This document shows positions 38,043 through 47,247 of a stretch of DNA of 64,000 nt, piece after piece (within the stretch, counting starts at the first letter, position 1; each line of letters opens with the position of its first letter). Made by a program: the position numbers and the translations under genes. The stretch is from Micromonospora echinospora (GTDB taxonomy: Bacteria; Actinomycetota; Actinomycetes; Mycobacteriales; Micromonosporaceae), in the NCBI RefSeq assembly GCF_014203425.1, contig NZ_JACHJC010000001.1:1364001-1428000 (forward strand). Direction: 5' to 3'. The notes under the pieces were generated by a model. It was not told the DNA's origin. It did no database searches and was given only the letters and a program-made list of their open reading frames with translations.

Positions 38043-39323
38043 ATGTCCACCACCGCTGTCCCCGAGGTCGCCGTTACCGCGGTCGACGAGGGTTTCTGGA
38101 CCCGGAACCGCAAGATCGGCGTGGTCCTGCTGGCGCTCGGCGTGCTCGCGGCGGTGCTGTTCGGCGCGCTCGCGACCAGTCAGCACGCGCGGTTCACGCT
38201 CAGCGAGACCGAGGGCGGCGCCGCCCTGGAGATCAACGGTACGGTCGGCGCGATCCTGTTCGGGCTGATCACCGCCGCGACCGGAGGCGCGCTGCTGGCC
38301 GGCGTGCACAAGCGCTGGTTCTCGCTGCTGCTCGGCGCCGGGCTGGTCGCCTTCGTGCTGAGCTTCCTGTGCTGGCAGGTCTCCGCCGCGCCCGAGGGCC
38401 GCAACTTCATGCCGCTGGTCAACGTCGTACGCGGCACGTTCATCCTGGCCCTGCCGCTGATCTTCGGCGCGCTCGCCGGTGTGCTCTGCGAGCGCTCCGG
38501 CGTGGTGAACGTGGCGATCGAGGGCCAGCTCCTGATGGGCGCGTTCTCCGGCGCGCTGTTCGGCAGCATGTCCGGCAGCGTCTGGGTGGGCCTGGTGGCC
38601 GCCGCCATCGGCGGCGCGTTCATCTCGTTCCTGCTGGCCGTGTTCTCCATCCGCTACCTGGTCGACCAGGTGGTTATGGGCATCGTGCTCAACCTGCTCG
38701 CGGTCGGCATCACCGGCTTCCTCTACGAGCGGCTGATGCAGACCGACGCGGCGAAGTACAACAGCGCGCCCCGGTTCGGCAACTGGGAGATCCCGCTGCT
38801 GTCCGACATCCCGCTGATCGGTCCGGCGCTGTTCCGGGGCAACATCTTCCTCTACCTCGGCCTGCTGCTGGTGCTGGTCATCCACCTGGCGCTGTTCCGT
38901 ACCCGGTGGGGGCTGCGGACCCGGTCGGTCGGCGAGCACCCGACCGCCGCCGACACGCTGGGCGTGAAGGTGCTGCGGCTGCGCTACCGCAACGTGATCC
39001 TGGCCGGTCTGGTGGCCGGCGTCGGCGGCGCCTCGTACACGCTGGCGCTCTACTCGTTCACCAAGAACATGATCGGCGGTAAGGGCTTCATCGCCCTGGC
39101 CGCGCTGATCTTCGGCCGGTGGAGCCCGACCGGCGCGCTGCTCGCGGCGCTCTTCTTCGGCTTCGCCGACCAGCTCGCCACCTACCTGGGCGCGATCGGC
39201 AGCAGCATCCCGAGCCAGTTCCTGGCGATGCTGCCCTACCTGGCGACGATCCTGGCCGTGGCCGGGCTGGTCGGCAAGGTCCGGGCGCCGGCCGCCGACG
39301 GCAAGCCGTACATCAAGGGCTGA
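38043..39323 (+). CDS. Nucleoside ABC transporter permease 2
   Basis: A 426-aa second BPD_transp_2 permease. It contains LCERSGVVNVAIEGQLLMGA and the cytoplasmic coupling loop RSVGEHPTAADTLGVKVLRL, both diagnostic for this permease family. The N-terminal 90 residues contain extra hydrophobic segments compared with the minimal family. ATG 38043 is preferred; GTG 38037 would overlap the previous stop. A hairpin follows its stop. Confidence 0.9.
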   Translation: MSTTAVPEVAVTAVDEGFWTRNRKIGVVLLALGVLAAVLFGALATSQHARFTLSETEGGAALEINGTVGAILFGLITAATGGALLAGVHKRWFSLLLGAGLVAFVLSFLCWQVSAAPEGRNFMPLVNVVRGTFILALPLIFGALAGVLCERSGVVNVAIEGQLLMGAFSGALFGSMSGSVWVGLVAAAIGGAFISFLLAVFSIRYLVDQVVMGIVLNLLAVGITGFLYERLMQTDAAKYNSAPRFGNWEIPLLSDIPLIGPALFRGNIFLYLGLLLVLVIHLALFRTRWGLRTRSVGEHPTAADTLGVKVLRLRYRNVILAGLVAGVGGASYTLALYSFTKNMIGGKGFIALAALIFGRWSPTGALLAALFFGFADQLATYLGAIGSSIPSQFLAMLPYLATILAVAGLVGKVRAPAADGKPYIKG

Positions 39324-39342
39324 CCGCCCGCCGCGACACCGT

Positions 39343-39366
39343 GCCCGGCGGGGCGACCCGCCGGGC
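39343..39366 (+). terminator. Hairpin after nucleoside permease genes
   Basis: GCCCGGCGGG (39343-39352) pairs perfectly with CCCGCCGGGC (39357-39366) over a GCGA tetraloop, a stable GNRA-type loop. It lies 20 bp past the permease stop and ahead of cdd, followed by TCGTCGTC. Confidence 0.7.
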
Positions 39367-39426
39367 ATCGTCGTCTCCGGCCGTGCCGCGACCGATCGGC
39401 GTGAATTGGGCAGAATGGGAGTCGTG

Positions 39427-40128
39427 ATGGAGATCGACTGGGAAGGGCTGCGCGCCGCCGCCACCGAAGTCATGCGGCACGCCTACGTGCCGTACTCGAA
39501 GTTCCCGGTGGGCGCCGCCGCGCTCGTCGACGACGGCCGCGTCGTGGTCGGCTGCAACGTGGAGAACGCCGGATACGGCGTCACGCTCTGCGCCGAGTGC
39601 GGCGTGGTCTCGCAACTGCACGCGACCGGCGGCGGCCGGATCGTGGCGCTGTCCTGCGTCGACGCCACCGGTGAGCCGCTGATGCCGTGCGGCCGGTGCC
39701 GGCAGCTGCTGTGGGAGCAGGGCGGGCCGGAGTGCCTGGTCGAGGCGAAGGGCGGGCCGCTGCGGATGGCCGAGCTGCTGCCGCACGCCTTCGACGTGGC
39801 CGACATCGAGGCGGTGACCGGCGAGCACCCGGTGCCTGTGGTGCCGGACCGGCTGGCGGCCTGGCGGGGCCGGGGCACCGTGTTCGTGCACCCGGACCTC
39901 TCGGCCGGGCAGCAGGTCTGGACGGCGTACTGGGAGCGGTCCTCCGGCGGCGCCGAGGACGCCGAGACCGGCGTGCTGGAGGAGGGCTCGACCTGGGACG
40001 ACACGGCGAGCGCGATCGAGTGGGGGCTGGCGCGAACGCCGCGCGTGGTGGTGGTGGACGCGTCCGGCACGGTCTTCTGGGCTGGTGAGGGTGAGCCTCC
40101 TACGGAGATTCCGGTTCGCTGGGGTTGA
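39427..40128 (+). CDS. cdd: Cytidine deaminase with C-terminal extension
   Basis: A 233-aa protein. Residues 1-130 are a complete homotetrameric-type cytidine deaminase: YSKFPVGAAAL, NVENAGYG, the zinc site LCAECG with Cys and catalytic Glu, and PCGRCRQ with the two other Cys ligands. It deaminates cytidine and deoxycytidine to the uridine forms. The usual length is about 130-140 aa. The further 95 residues (from about 138) contain VWTAYWERSSGG, TWDDTASAIEWGLA and VDASGTVFWAGEGEPP and match nothing I recognise. GGGAG lies 6 nt before ATG 39427; GTG 39424 or ATG 39415 are possible starts. Confidence 0.88.
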   Translation: MEIDWEGLRAAATEVMRHAYVPYSKFPVGAAALVDDGRVVVGCNVENAGYGVTLCAECGVVSQLHATGGGRIVALSCVDATGEPLMPCGRCRQLLWEQGGPECLVEAKGGPLRMAELLPHAFDVADIEAVTGEHPVPVVPDRLAAWRGRGTVFVHPDLSAGQQVWTAYWERSSGGAEDAETGVLEEGSTWDDTASAIEWGLARTPRVVVVDASGTVFWAGEGEPPTEIPVRWG

Positions 40129-40134
40129 GGTTGT

Positions 40135-40208
40135 GGGCCGGGGCCGACCGTGCCCGGCTCCGGGCGGTCAGGCTTGATCCCTCCGCCGGGCACGGTCGGC
40201 CCCGGCCC
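40135..40208 (+). terminator. Perfect 23-bp inverted repeat after cdd
   Basis: The arm at 40135-40157 (GGGCCGGGGCCGACCG then TGCCCGG) is the exact reverse complement of 40186-40208, with a 28-nt loop. It begins 6 bp after the cdd stop. Very stable in RNA; no T tract. Confidence 0.7.
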
Positions 40209-40273
40209 GACGTGGTCGCCGTTCGCGCGGGTGTGACCGCGGCGATTGTTGATCTATTGATGGGAACTCAAAG

Positions 40274-41554
40274 GTGAGTGCTTTTACGGCGGTTGACGTC
40301 ATTCGGGCCAAGCGGGACGGGGGTGTGCTGAGCGAGGGGCAGATCGACTGGGTGGTCGACGCGTACACGAAGGGTCTGGTCGCCGACGAGCAGATGTCCG
40401 CGCTGGCCATGGCGATCCTGCTGCGCGGCATGACCGCGCCGGAGATCGCCCGGTGGACCGCCGCCATGATCGCCAGCGGCGAGCGGCTCGACCTGTCGCC
40501 GGTGGCCCGGCCGACAGTCGACAAGCACTCCACCGGCGGCGTCGGTGACAAGATCACCCTGCCGTTGACCCCGCTGGTGGCCGCGTGCGGCGCGGCCGTC
40601 CCGCAGCTGTCCGGCCGGGGCCTGGGCCACACCGGCGGCACGCTGGACAAGCTGGAGTCGATCCCGGGCTGGCGGGCGGCGCTCACCAACGACGAGTTCA
40701 TCGCCCAGCTCCGCGACGTGGGCGCGGTGATCTGCGCGGCCGGCGACGGGCTCGCCCCGGCCGACCGCAAGCTGTACGCGCTGCGCGACGTCACCGGCAC
40801 CGTCGAGGCGATCCCGCTGATCGCCAGCTCGATCATGAGCAAGAAGATCGCCGAGGGCACCGGCGCGCTGGTGCTCGACGTGAAGGTCGGCTCCGGCGCG
40901 TTCATGAAGAACGCCGGCGACGCCCGCGAGCTGGCCCGCACCATGGTCGAGCTGGGCGGCGCGCACGGCGTCCGGACTGTCGCCCTGCTCACCGACATGT
41001 CCACGCCGCTCGGCCTGGCCGTCGGCAACGCGGTCGAGGTGACCGAGTCGGTGGAGGTGCTCGCCGGTGGCGGCCCGGCCGACGTGGTGGAGCTGACGCT
41101 GGCGCTGGCCCGGGAGATGCTCCACGCGGCCGGGCTGCCGGACGCCGACCCGGAGGCGGCGCTGCGGGACGGCCGGGCGATGGACTCCTGGCGCACGATG
41201 ATCCGGGCGCAGGGCGGCGACCCGGACGCGCCGATGCCCACGGCGAACGAGGTCGAGGTGGTAACCGCGGCCGAGGACGGCTGGGTCGCGGAGATGGACG
41301 CGTACGCGATCGGGGTGGCCGCCTGGCGGCTCGGCGCCGGCCGGGCCCGCAAGGAGGACCCGGTGAGCATCCCGTCCGGCGTGGTGCTGCACAAGCGCCG
41401 CGGTGACCGGGTACGTGTCGGCGACCCGCTGTTCGAGCTGCGCGCCGAGCACGCCGAGCGGATCCCGGCCGCGCTGGCCGAGGCGCGCGAGGCGGTGCGG
41501 ATCGCGCCGGACGCGCCGGAGGCGACGCCGCTCGTCATCGAGCGGATCGGCTGA
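40274..41554 (+). CDS. deoA: Thymidine phosphorylase
   Basis: A 426-aa pyrimidine nucleoside phosphorylase cleaving thymidine or deoxyuridine with phosphate. Motifs: the phosphate-binding KHSTGGVGDKITLPL and SGRGLGHTGGTLDKLESIPG, then LKVGSGAFMK-type DVKVGSGAFMKN, and the C-terminal lipoyl-like domain ending around GDRVRVGDPLFELRAE. GTG 40274 is the start, with AACTCAAAG before it (weak site). With cdd upstream this makes a pyrimidine salvage route for imported nucleosides. Confidence 0.95.
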   Translation: MSAFTAVDVIRAKRDGGVLSEGQIDWVVDAYTKGLVADEQMSALAMAILLRGMTAPEIARWTAAMIASGERLDLSPVARPTVDKHSTGGVGDKITLPLTPLVAACGAAVPQLSGRGLGHTGGTLDKLESIPGWRAALTNDEFIAQLRDVGAVICAAGDGLAPADRKLYALRDVTGTVEAIPLIASSIMSKKIAEGTGALVLDVKVGSGAFMKNAGDARELARTMVELGGAHGVRTVALLTDMSTPLGLAVGNAVEVTESVEVLAGGGPADVVELTLALAREMLHAAGLPDADPEAALRDGRAMDSWRTMIRAQGGDPDAPMPTANEVEVVTAAEDGWVAEMDAYAIGVAAWRLGAGRARKEDPVSIPSGVVLHKRRGDRVRVGDPLFELRAEHAERIPAALAEAREAVRIAPDAPEATPLVIERIG

Positions 41555-41642
41555 GGGCCATGGTGCCGGCCCGGTCGGAGTCGCTATCCTCCCAGGCCAG
41601 GGGGGACCGACCGGCGAGGACCCGAACAGACAGGGACTGACC

Positions 41643-42323
41643 GTGCGCGTACCCGCTCCCGACCCCCGGGCCGTCCGGGAGGCGAGCCTGGACGAGTTGT
41701 CCCGGCTGGGCCTCCCGCTGCCCCCGCCGCAGTTCCCGCTGGTCTGGGAGCCGGGCGACGAGATCGAGCTGCGTCCGACACCGGAGATCGAGGCCCGGAT
41801 CGCGGTGCTGCACGTGATCCTGGCCCGCTGCTTCGGCATGCCGGCGCAGGCGGCGACGAGCTGGCTGCTGGAGTCGCACCTGGTCGACTCGGTGACCCCG
41901 CCGGAGTGGCAGTTCGTGATGGGCGGCCGGGGCGACCACAGGTCGTTCGTGCTGCACCACGACGCGCTGTTCTCGCTGGCCTGGGTGCTCGGGCTGGCCA
42001 AGGAGCTGGACCCGACGGTGCCGGTGGACGAGCGGCTGGTCGAGCGGATGCCGAACCTGGTCGCCGGGGAGACGTTCGGCCAGTGGCGGGCCCGGATCCT
42101 GGCCGCGCCGCAACACCCCGGGGACGCCGCCGCGTTGCTCGACCTGCACTACTGCCTGGACTGGGCGTACCTGGAGACCGAAGAGGCCGGGCGCGCGCTG
42201 CCGGGGCTGGTGGACGCCAACGCGATCGGCCAGCGGCGGTGGGCGCTGGAGTGGGCGGTGGTGCTGCGCGGGCCGTACCACGACGAGCCGCCGGGCTGGG
42301 AAGAGGTCGACCTGTCCACCTGA
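41643..42323 (+). CDS. DUF4272 domain protein
   Basis: A 226-aa soluble protein with the DUF4272 pattern (RIAVLHVILARCFGMP, WVLGLAKELDPTVPVDERL, LLDLHYCLDWAYLE, WALEWAVVL). Function is unknown for the family. GTG 41643 is the first plausible start; a TATCCT hexamer about 55 bp upstream could be the -10. It is convergent with the rRNA methyltransferase gene with 6 bp between stops. Confidence 0.75.
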   Translation: MRVPAPDPRAVREASLDELSRLGLPLPPPQFPLVWEPGDEIELRPTPEIEARIAVLHVILARCFGMPAQAATSWLLESHLVDSVTPPEWQFVMGGRGDHRSFVLHHDALFSLAWVLGLAKELDPTVPVDERLVERMPNLVAGETFGQWRARILAAPQHPGDAAALLDLHYCLDWAYLETEEAGRALPGLVDANAIGQRRWALEWAVVLRGPYHDEPPGWEEVDLST

Positions 42324-42329
42324 GCCGGG

Positions 42330-43181
42330 TCAGCGCGGGCGGTGCACGCCGAGCCGGACCGAGAGCGTGACCGAAACAGGCTCGGGCAGCGCGGCGATGC
42401 GCACGCCGAGCCGTTCCGGCTCGGCGTGCCAGGCGCTCGGTCCCATCCCGACGAGCGTGGTGACCTCGGCGCGGGTGAGCATCAGCCGGGCCCGGTGCCC
42501 GGTTGCGGACTCCTCGCTGAAGTGGGCGCCGAGGCTGCCCGCGACCCGGTCGGCCTTCGCCGGGTCCACCCGCAGCAGGCCCAGCGCCTCGACCAGTTCG
42601 GCAAGGTGGTCGGCGGCCGGGGTGACGACGAGCAACGCGCCGCCGGGGTCGAGCACCCGGTGGAACTCCGGGCCGTTGCGTGGCGCGAACACGTTCAGCA
42701 GCACGGTCACCGACCGGTCGGCCAGCGGCAGGCGCTGCCAGGTGTCGGCGAGCGCGGCGGCGGCCCGCGGATGGGCGCGGGCCGCGCGGCGCAGCGCCGG
42801 CTTGGAGACGTCCAGGGCCAGGCCGGCGGCGTCCGGCAGCGCCGCCAGCACCGCCGCGAGGTAGTGCCCGGTCCCGGCGCCGGGTTCCACCACCAGGGGG
42901 TACGGGTCGAAGCCCGCGACGCGGACCGCGGTGTCGGCGAGCGCGGCGGCGACCGTGTCGTAGTGGCCGGCGGCGAGGAAGTCGGCGCGGGCGGCGACCA
43001 TGTCGGCGCTGTCCCCGGTGTGCGGGGAGCGGCCGGCGAGCAGGTTGACGTACCCCTGCCGGGCCGTGTCGAAGCTGTGCCCGCGCGGGCAGCGCAGGGC
43101 GCGGGTGGTGCCGGCGGTGGTCCCGGTGAGCGGCTCGGCGCAGACCGGGCAGCGCAGCCGGGCCAGGACGCGGTCGTCCAC
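42330..43181 (-). CDS. RlmA-type 23S rRNA (guanine) methyltransferase
   Basis: A 283-aa protein with an N-terminal zinc ribbon (LRCPVCAEPL, then RCPRGHSFDTARQGYVNLL) and a SAM-binding fold (LVVEPGAGTGHYLAAVL; VLLNVFAPRN). This is the RlmA(I)/RlmA(II) family; in Gram-positive bacteria RlmA(II)/TlrB methylates G748 of 23S rRNA and contributes to macrolide (tylosin) resistance. Which base this one modifies is inferred only from family. Its start lies 3 bp after the marR stop on the same strand, so it is cotranscribed with the regulator, suggesting drug-responsive expression. Confidence 0.85.
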   Translation of the reverse strand: MDDRVLARLRCPVCAEPLTGTTAGTTRALRCPRGHSFDTARQGYVNLLAGRSPHTGDSADMVAARADFLAAGHYDTVAAALADTAVRVAGFDPYPLVVEPGAGTGHYLAAVLAALPDAAGLALDVSKPALRRAARAHPRAAAALADTWQRLPLADRSVTVLLNVFAPRNGPEFHRVLDPGGALLVVTPAADHLAELVEALGLLRVDPAKADRVAGSLGAHFSEESATGHRARLMLTRAEVTTLVGMGPSAWHAEPERLGVRIAALPEPVSVTLSVRLGVHRPR

Positions 43182-43184
43182 GGC

Positions 43185-43670
43185 TCAGCCCTTCGCTTCC
43201 GGGTGGCCGGTGGGGCGGCCGGTGAGATGGTCGATCACCCGCTGGCTGAGCGTGCCGAGTGCGGACACCTCGGCCGGGGTGAGCCGGTCGATCAGGTGCC
43301 GGCGGACGGCCGCGACGTGTCCGGGCGCGGCGGCCTCGACGGCCTGGCGTCCGGCCGGGGTGAGCACGACGACCGAGCCGCGGCCGTCGGTGGCGCACTC
43401 CTCCCGGGTGACCAGGCCGCGTTGCTGCATCCGGGAGATGTGGTGGGACAGGCGGCTGCGGGACCAGAGCATCCGGTCGGCGAGTTCGCTGAGCCGTAGC
43501 CGCTGTTCGGGGGTCTCGGACAGGTCGCTGAGGACGTCGTAGTCCGGCTCGGAGAGACCGGCGTCCTGCATCAGTTCCCGGGCCAGTTCCAGGTCGAGCA
43601 GGCGGCGCATACGGCGGTAGCCGCGCCACGCGCGCTCCTCCTGTTCGTCCAGCCAGCGCGGTTCGTCCAT
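43185..43670 (-). CDS. MarR family transcriptional regulator
   Basis: A 161-aa winged-helix regulator: LDLELARELMQDAGLSEPDY, LRLSELADRMLWSRSRLSHH (recognition helix), MQQRGLVTREECATDGRGSVV (wing). It likely represses both itself with the methyltransferase gene and the divergent three-gene set, through the two TGACATGTCA palindromes. ATG at 43670; TAGGAT lies exactly 6 nt upstream, so the mRNA is probably leaderless. The ligand could be a drug or a redox-active aromatic, judging from the target genes. Confidence 0.9.
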   Translation of the reverse strand: MDEPRWLDEQEERAWRGYRRMRRLLDLELARELMQDAGLSEPDYDVLSDLSETPEQRLRLSELADRMLWSRSRLSHHISRMQQRGLVTREECATDGRGSVVVLTPAGRQAVEAAAPGHVAAVRRHLIDRLTPAEVSALGTLSQRVIDHLTGRPTGHPEAKG

Positions 43671-43676
43671 GCGCCG

Positions 43677-43733
43677 ATCCTACCGGTGTTGTTGACATGT
43701 CACCAAGTTGCGGTCTAGGTTGATGACATGTCA
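43677..43733. promoter_or_regulatory. Divergent leaderless promoters with two MarR palindromes
   Basis: TGACATGTCA occurs at 43693-43702 and 43724-43733, 31 bp (about three helical turns) apart. Rightward: -35 TTGACA (43692-43697), -10 TAGGTT (43716-43721), then 6 nt to ATG 43728. Leftward: -10 TAGGAT (43682-43677), then 6 nt to the marR ATG. One operator covers the rightward -35 and the other covers its start point and start codon. Confidence 0.7.
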
Positions 43734-44341
43734 ACCAAGATGCCGTCCCGGCTGGTGCGGCTGCTCGCCGGCTTGGCCCTGTTCGGCGTCAGCGTCGCGC
43801 TGATGGTCCGCGCCGACCTGGGGCTCGCGTCCTGGGACGTGCTGCACCAGGGCGTCGCCGACCGCACCGGCCTGCCGATGGGGCTCGTGGTCAACGGGGT
43901 GGCGCTGCTGGTGCTGCTGCTGTGGATCCCGCTACGGCAGCGTCCCGGCGTCGGCACGGTGGCGAACGTCGCGCTCGTCGGCGTGGCGCTCGACGCGACG
44001 CTGGCGGTGCTGCCGCCGCTCGAACCACTCGCCGGCCGCATCGGCCTGCTGGTCGCGGGCGTCGTGCTCAACGGCCTCGCCACCGCGCTCTACCTCGGCG
44101 CCCGGCTCGGCCCGGGCCCGCGCGACGGGCTGATGACCGGCCTGGCCGCCCGCGGCCTCCTGCTCGGCCCGGCGCGCACCGGGATCGAGGTGACAGTCCT
44201 GGCAGTCGGCTGGCTGCTCGGCGGCGCCCTCGGCCCTGGCACCCTGCTCTACGCGATCGCCATCGGGCCGATCGTCGCCTGGTTCGTCCCCCGACTCGCC
44301 GCGCCGTCCCCGGCCGCCACCCCGACAGGAGCCACCTCGCC

Positions 44342-44354
<13 letters not shown>
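43728..44354 (+). CDS. YczE/YitT-like integral membrane protein
   Basis: A 208-aa protein with five or six hydrophobic segments. It starts LVRLLAGLALFGVSVALMVR and includes ADLGLASWDVLHQG and GPRDGLMTGLAARG, which are typical of the YczE/YyaS family. The function of the family is unclear, though transport is often supposed. The start ATG lies inside the second MarR palindrome, with no ribosome binding site, so translation should be leaderless. Its 3' end overlaps the reductase gene by 13 bp. Confidence 0.8.
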
Positions 44355-45321
<967 letters not shown>

Positions 45322-45360
45322 ACCGGCCCGGTCCACCGCCGCGCCCCTGCCGGGGGTGAC

Positions 45361-45366
45361 TAGGGT
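45361..45366 (+). promoter_or_regulatory. Putative leaderless -10 of adenosine deaminase gene
   Basis: TAGGGT is followed by 6 nt and then ATG 45373. The 6 bases contain GGAG directly before the ATG, too close for a normal ribosome binding site, so a leaderless mRNA is the better reading. Confidence 0.45.
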
Positions 45367-45372
45367 CGGAGC

Positions 45373-46449
45373 ATGGTCGCAATCTCGTACGAGGACATCG
45401 TCAAGGTCCCGAAGGCGCTGCTGCACGATCACCTCGACGGCGGCCTGCGGCCCGCGACGATCGTCGAGCTGGCCGCCGAGGTCGGCCACGAACTGCCCAC
45501 CACCGACCCGGCGGCGCTCGGTGTCTGGTTCACCGAGGCGGCGAACTCCGGCTCGCTGGAGCGTTACCTGGAGACGTTCGCGCACACGGTGGCGGTCATG
45601 CAGACCGCCGGCGCGTTGCGCCGGGTCGCCCGCGAGTGCGCGCTGGACCTGGCCGCCGACGGCGTGGTCTACGCCGAGGTGCGGTTCGCCCCGGAGCAGC
45701 ACCTGGAGCAGAACCTGACGCTGGACGCGGTGGTCGACGCGGTGGTCACCGGGTTCCGGGAGGGCAGCGCGCTGGCCGCTGAGGCGGGCACCCCGATCCG
45801 GATCGGCACGCTGCTCACCGCGATGCGGCACGCCGCCCGCTCGCAGGAGATCGCCGAGCTGGCCGTGCGGCACCGCGACACCGGGGTGGTCGGCTTCGAC
45901 ATCGCCGGCGCCGAGGCGGGCTTCCCGCCCACCCGGCACCTGGACGCGTTCGAGTACCTCCAGCGGGAGAACTTCCACTTCACCATCCACGCCGGGGAGG
46001 CGTTCGGCCTGCCGTCGATCTGGCAGGCGATCCAGTGGTGCGGCGCCGATCGGCTCGGTCACGGCGTACGCATCGTCGACGACATCACCCCCGGCAACCC
46101 GCCGGTGCTGGGCCGACTGGCCGCGTACGTGCGGGACAAGCGCATCCCGCTGGAGCTGTGCCCGTCGTCGAACGTGCAGACCGGCGCGGCGGCCTCGATC
46201 GCCGACCACCCCATCGGCCTGCTGCGCGACCTGCGGTTCCGGGTGACCGTGAACACCGACAACCGGCTGATGAGCGGCACCTCGATGTCCCGGGAGATGG
46301 CGCTGCTGGTGGAGGCCTTCGGTTACGGCTGGAAGGAACTCCAGTGGTTCACCATCAACGCGATGAAGAGCGCGTTCATCCCGTTCGACGAGCGCCTGCG
46401 GATCATCGACGAGGTGATCAAGCCGGCGTACGCCGAGCTGATCGGCTGA
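45373..46449 (+). CDS. add: Adenosine deaminase
   Basis: A 358-aa metal-dependent amidohydrolase converting adenosine to inosine. Zinc ligands in [12 protein letters not shown], the catalytic region [27 protein letters not shown], and the PSSNVQTG and [10 protein letters not shown] stretches are all present. HDHLDGG replaces the more common HLHLDGA, a variant seen in actinobacterial Add. It completes purine nucleoside salvage for the importer encoded at 33.8-39.3 kb. Its stop directly abuts the convergent kinase stop. Confidence 0.94.
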   Translation: MVAISYEDIVKVPKALLHDHLDGGLRPATIVELAAEVGHELPTTDPAALGVWFTEAANSGSLERYLETFAHTVAVMQTAGALRRVARECALDLAADGVVYAEVRFAPEQHLEQNLTLDAVVDAVVTGFREGSALAAEAGTPIRIGTLLTAMRHAARSQEIAELAVRHRDTGVVGFDIAGAEAGFPPTRHLDAFEYLQRENFHFTIHAGEAFGLPSIWQAIQWCGADRLGHGVRIVDDITPGNPPVLGRLAAYVRDKRIPLELCPSSNVQTGAAASIADHPIGLLRDLRFRVTVNTDNRLMSGTSMSREMALLVEAFGYGWKELQWFTINAMKSAFIPFDERLRIIDEVIKPAYAELIG

Positions 46450-47055
46450 TCACGACTGGCGGGGGTGGCCGGAGAGCAGCGCGGCCACCCCGCGCAGCAC
46501 CTGACCGGCCCGGGCCGCCTCGGCGCCCAGCCCGGTCTGCCGGCGCAGCACGGCCGGCTCGGCGCGCAGCAGCGCGACCCCGCGTCGCAGCAGCACCCGG
46601 GGCGCCTTGCGCTGCTCGGCGAGATCCCGGGCTAGGCGGCGCAGGAACGTCGCGCCGCGCGGGCGGCGCAGCGCGTACGCCCCGGCGAGCAGTCCCCGCC
46701 GCCGGCACTCGGCCACGATCTCGGCGGCAAAGATCCCCTCGGCGACAAAGATTGGCGATCCGTCGATGTCGAATGGCCGGGTGGCCACCCTGCGGTCCGC
46801 GCCGATCGCATAAACCGGCACTTCGGCCTTGCCCTCCCGGGCCAGTCGGGTGATTGTTTGCACCGCCATGTCCGCATCCCAGGACAGTGGGGACTCCCAA
46901 TCCACCTGTCCGTTCCGACGTGGACACGTAGGGTCATCGCCGTCCTTGTAGAAGTCGTCCAGGCAGAGCACCGGAAGTCCGGTTCGCTGCGCTATGTATG
47001 ACTTTCCTGACCCGGAAGGGCCAGCGAGCAGGACAACGCGATGCGGATGTTCCAT
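46450..47055 (-). CDS. Uridine kinase-like P-loop protein
   Basis: A 201-aa protein with Walker A GPSGSGKSYIAQ at residues 12-23, then LCLDDFYKDGDDP and VDWESPLSWDAD, which follow the uridine kinase pattern (Asp acting on the substrate). PIFVAEGIFAAEI resembles the Walker B region. The last 60 residues are Arg/Ala-rich and differ from canonical Udk. It may phosphorylate uridine or cytidine, in agreement with the surrounding salvage genes. It is divergent from the conservon operon and convergent with add, with no gap. Confidence 0.78.
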   Translation of the reverse strand: MEHPHRVVLLAGPSGSGKSYIAQRTGLPVLCLDDFYKDGDDPTCPRRNGQVDWESPLSWDADMAVQTITRLAREGKAEVPVYAIGADRRVATRPFDIDGSPIFVAEGIFAAEIVAECRRRGLLAGAYALRRPRGATFLRRLARDLAEQRKAPRVLLRRGVALLRAEPAVLRRQTGLGAEAARAGQVLRGVAALLSGHPRQS

Positions 47056-47247
47056 TACCTTCAGTGACTCCGGCCAGACGGATTGCTATCAAATTGCATC
47101 AACATCTCATCACACCTCCGGTGAGGGACAACCTGGTCTTTCTCTTTGCGAGGCGGCGTGATGGAATCTCGGAGGTCCGACCCGCCGGGTCGGTCGCTCG
47201 GCGTTGCCCTCAGGCAGCGTCGGGCGCAGTAATGCGAGGGCGGTGAC

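Noticed and set aside
37410..39473. A 687-codon minus-strand frame opposite the second nucleoside permease
   Set aside because: Antisense to a conserved membrane protein; composition reflects reverse-complemented hydrophobic codons.
41558..42323. DUF4272 gene read as part of the deoA operon
   Set aside because: A TATCCT -10-like element and an 88-bp gap with no coupling suggest a separate transcript; evidence is not decisive, so no operon is claimed.
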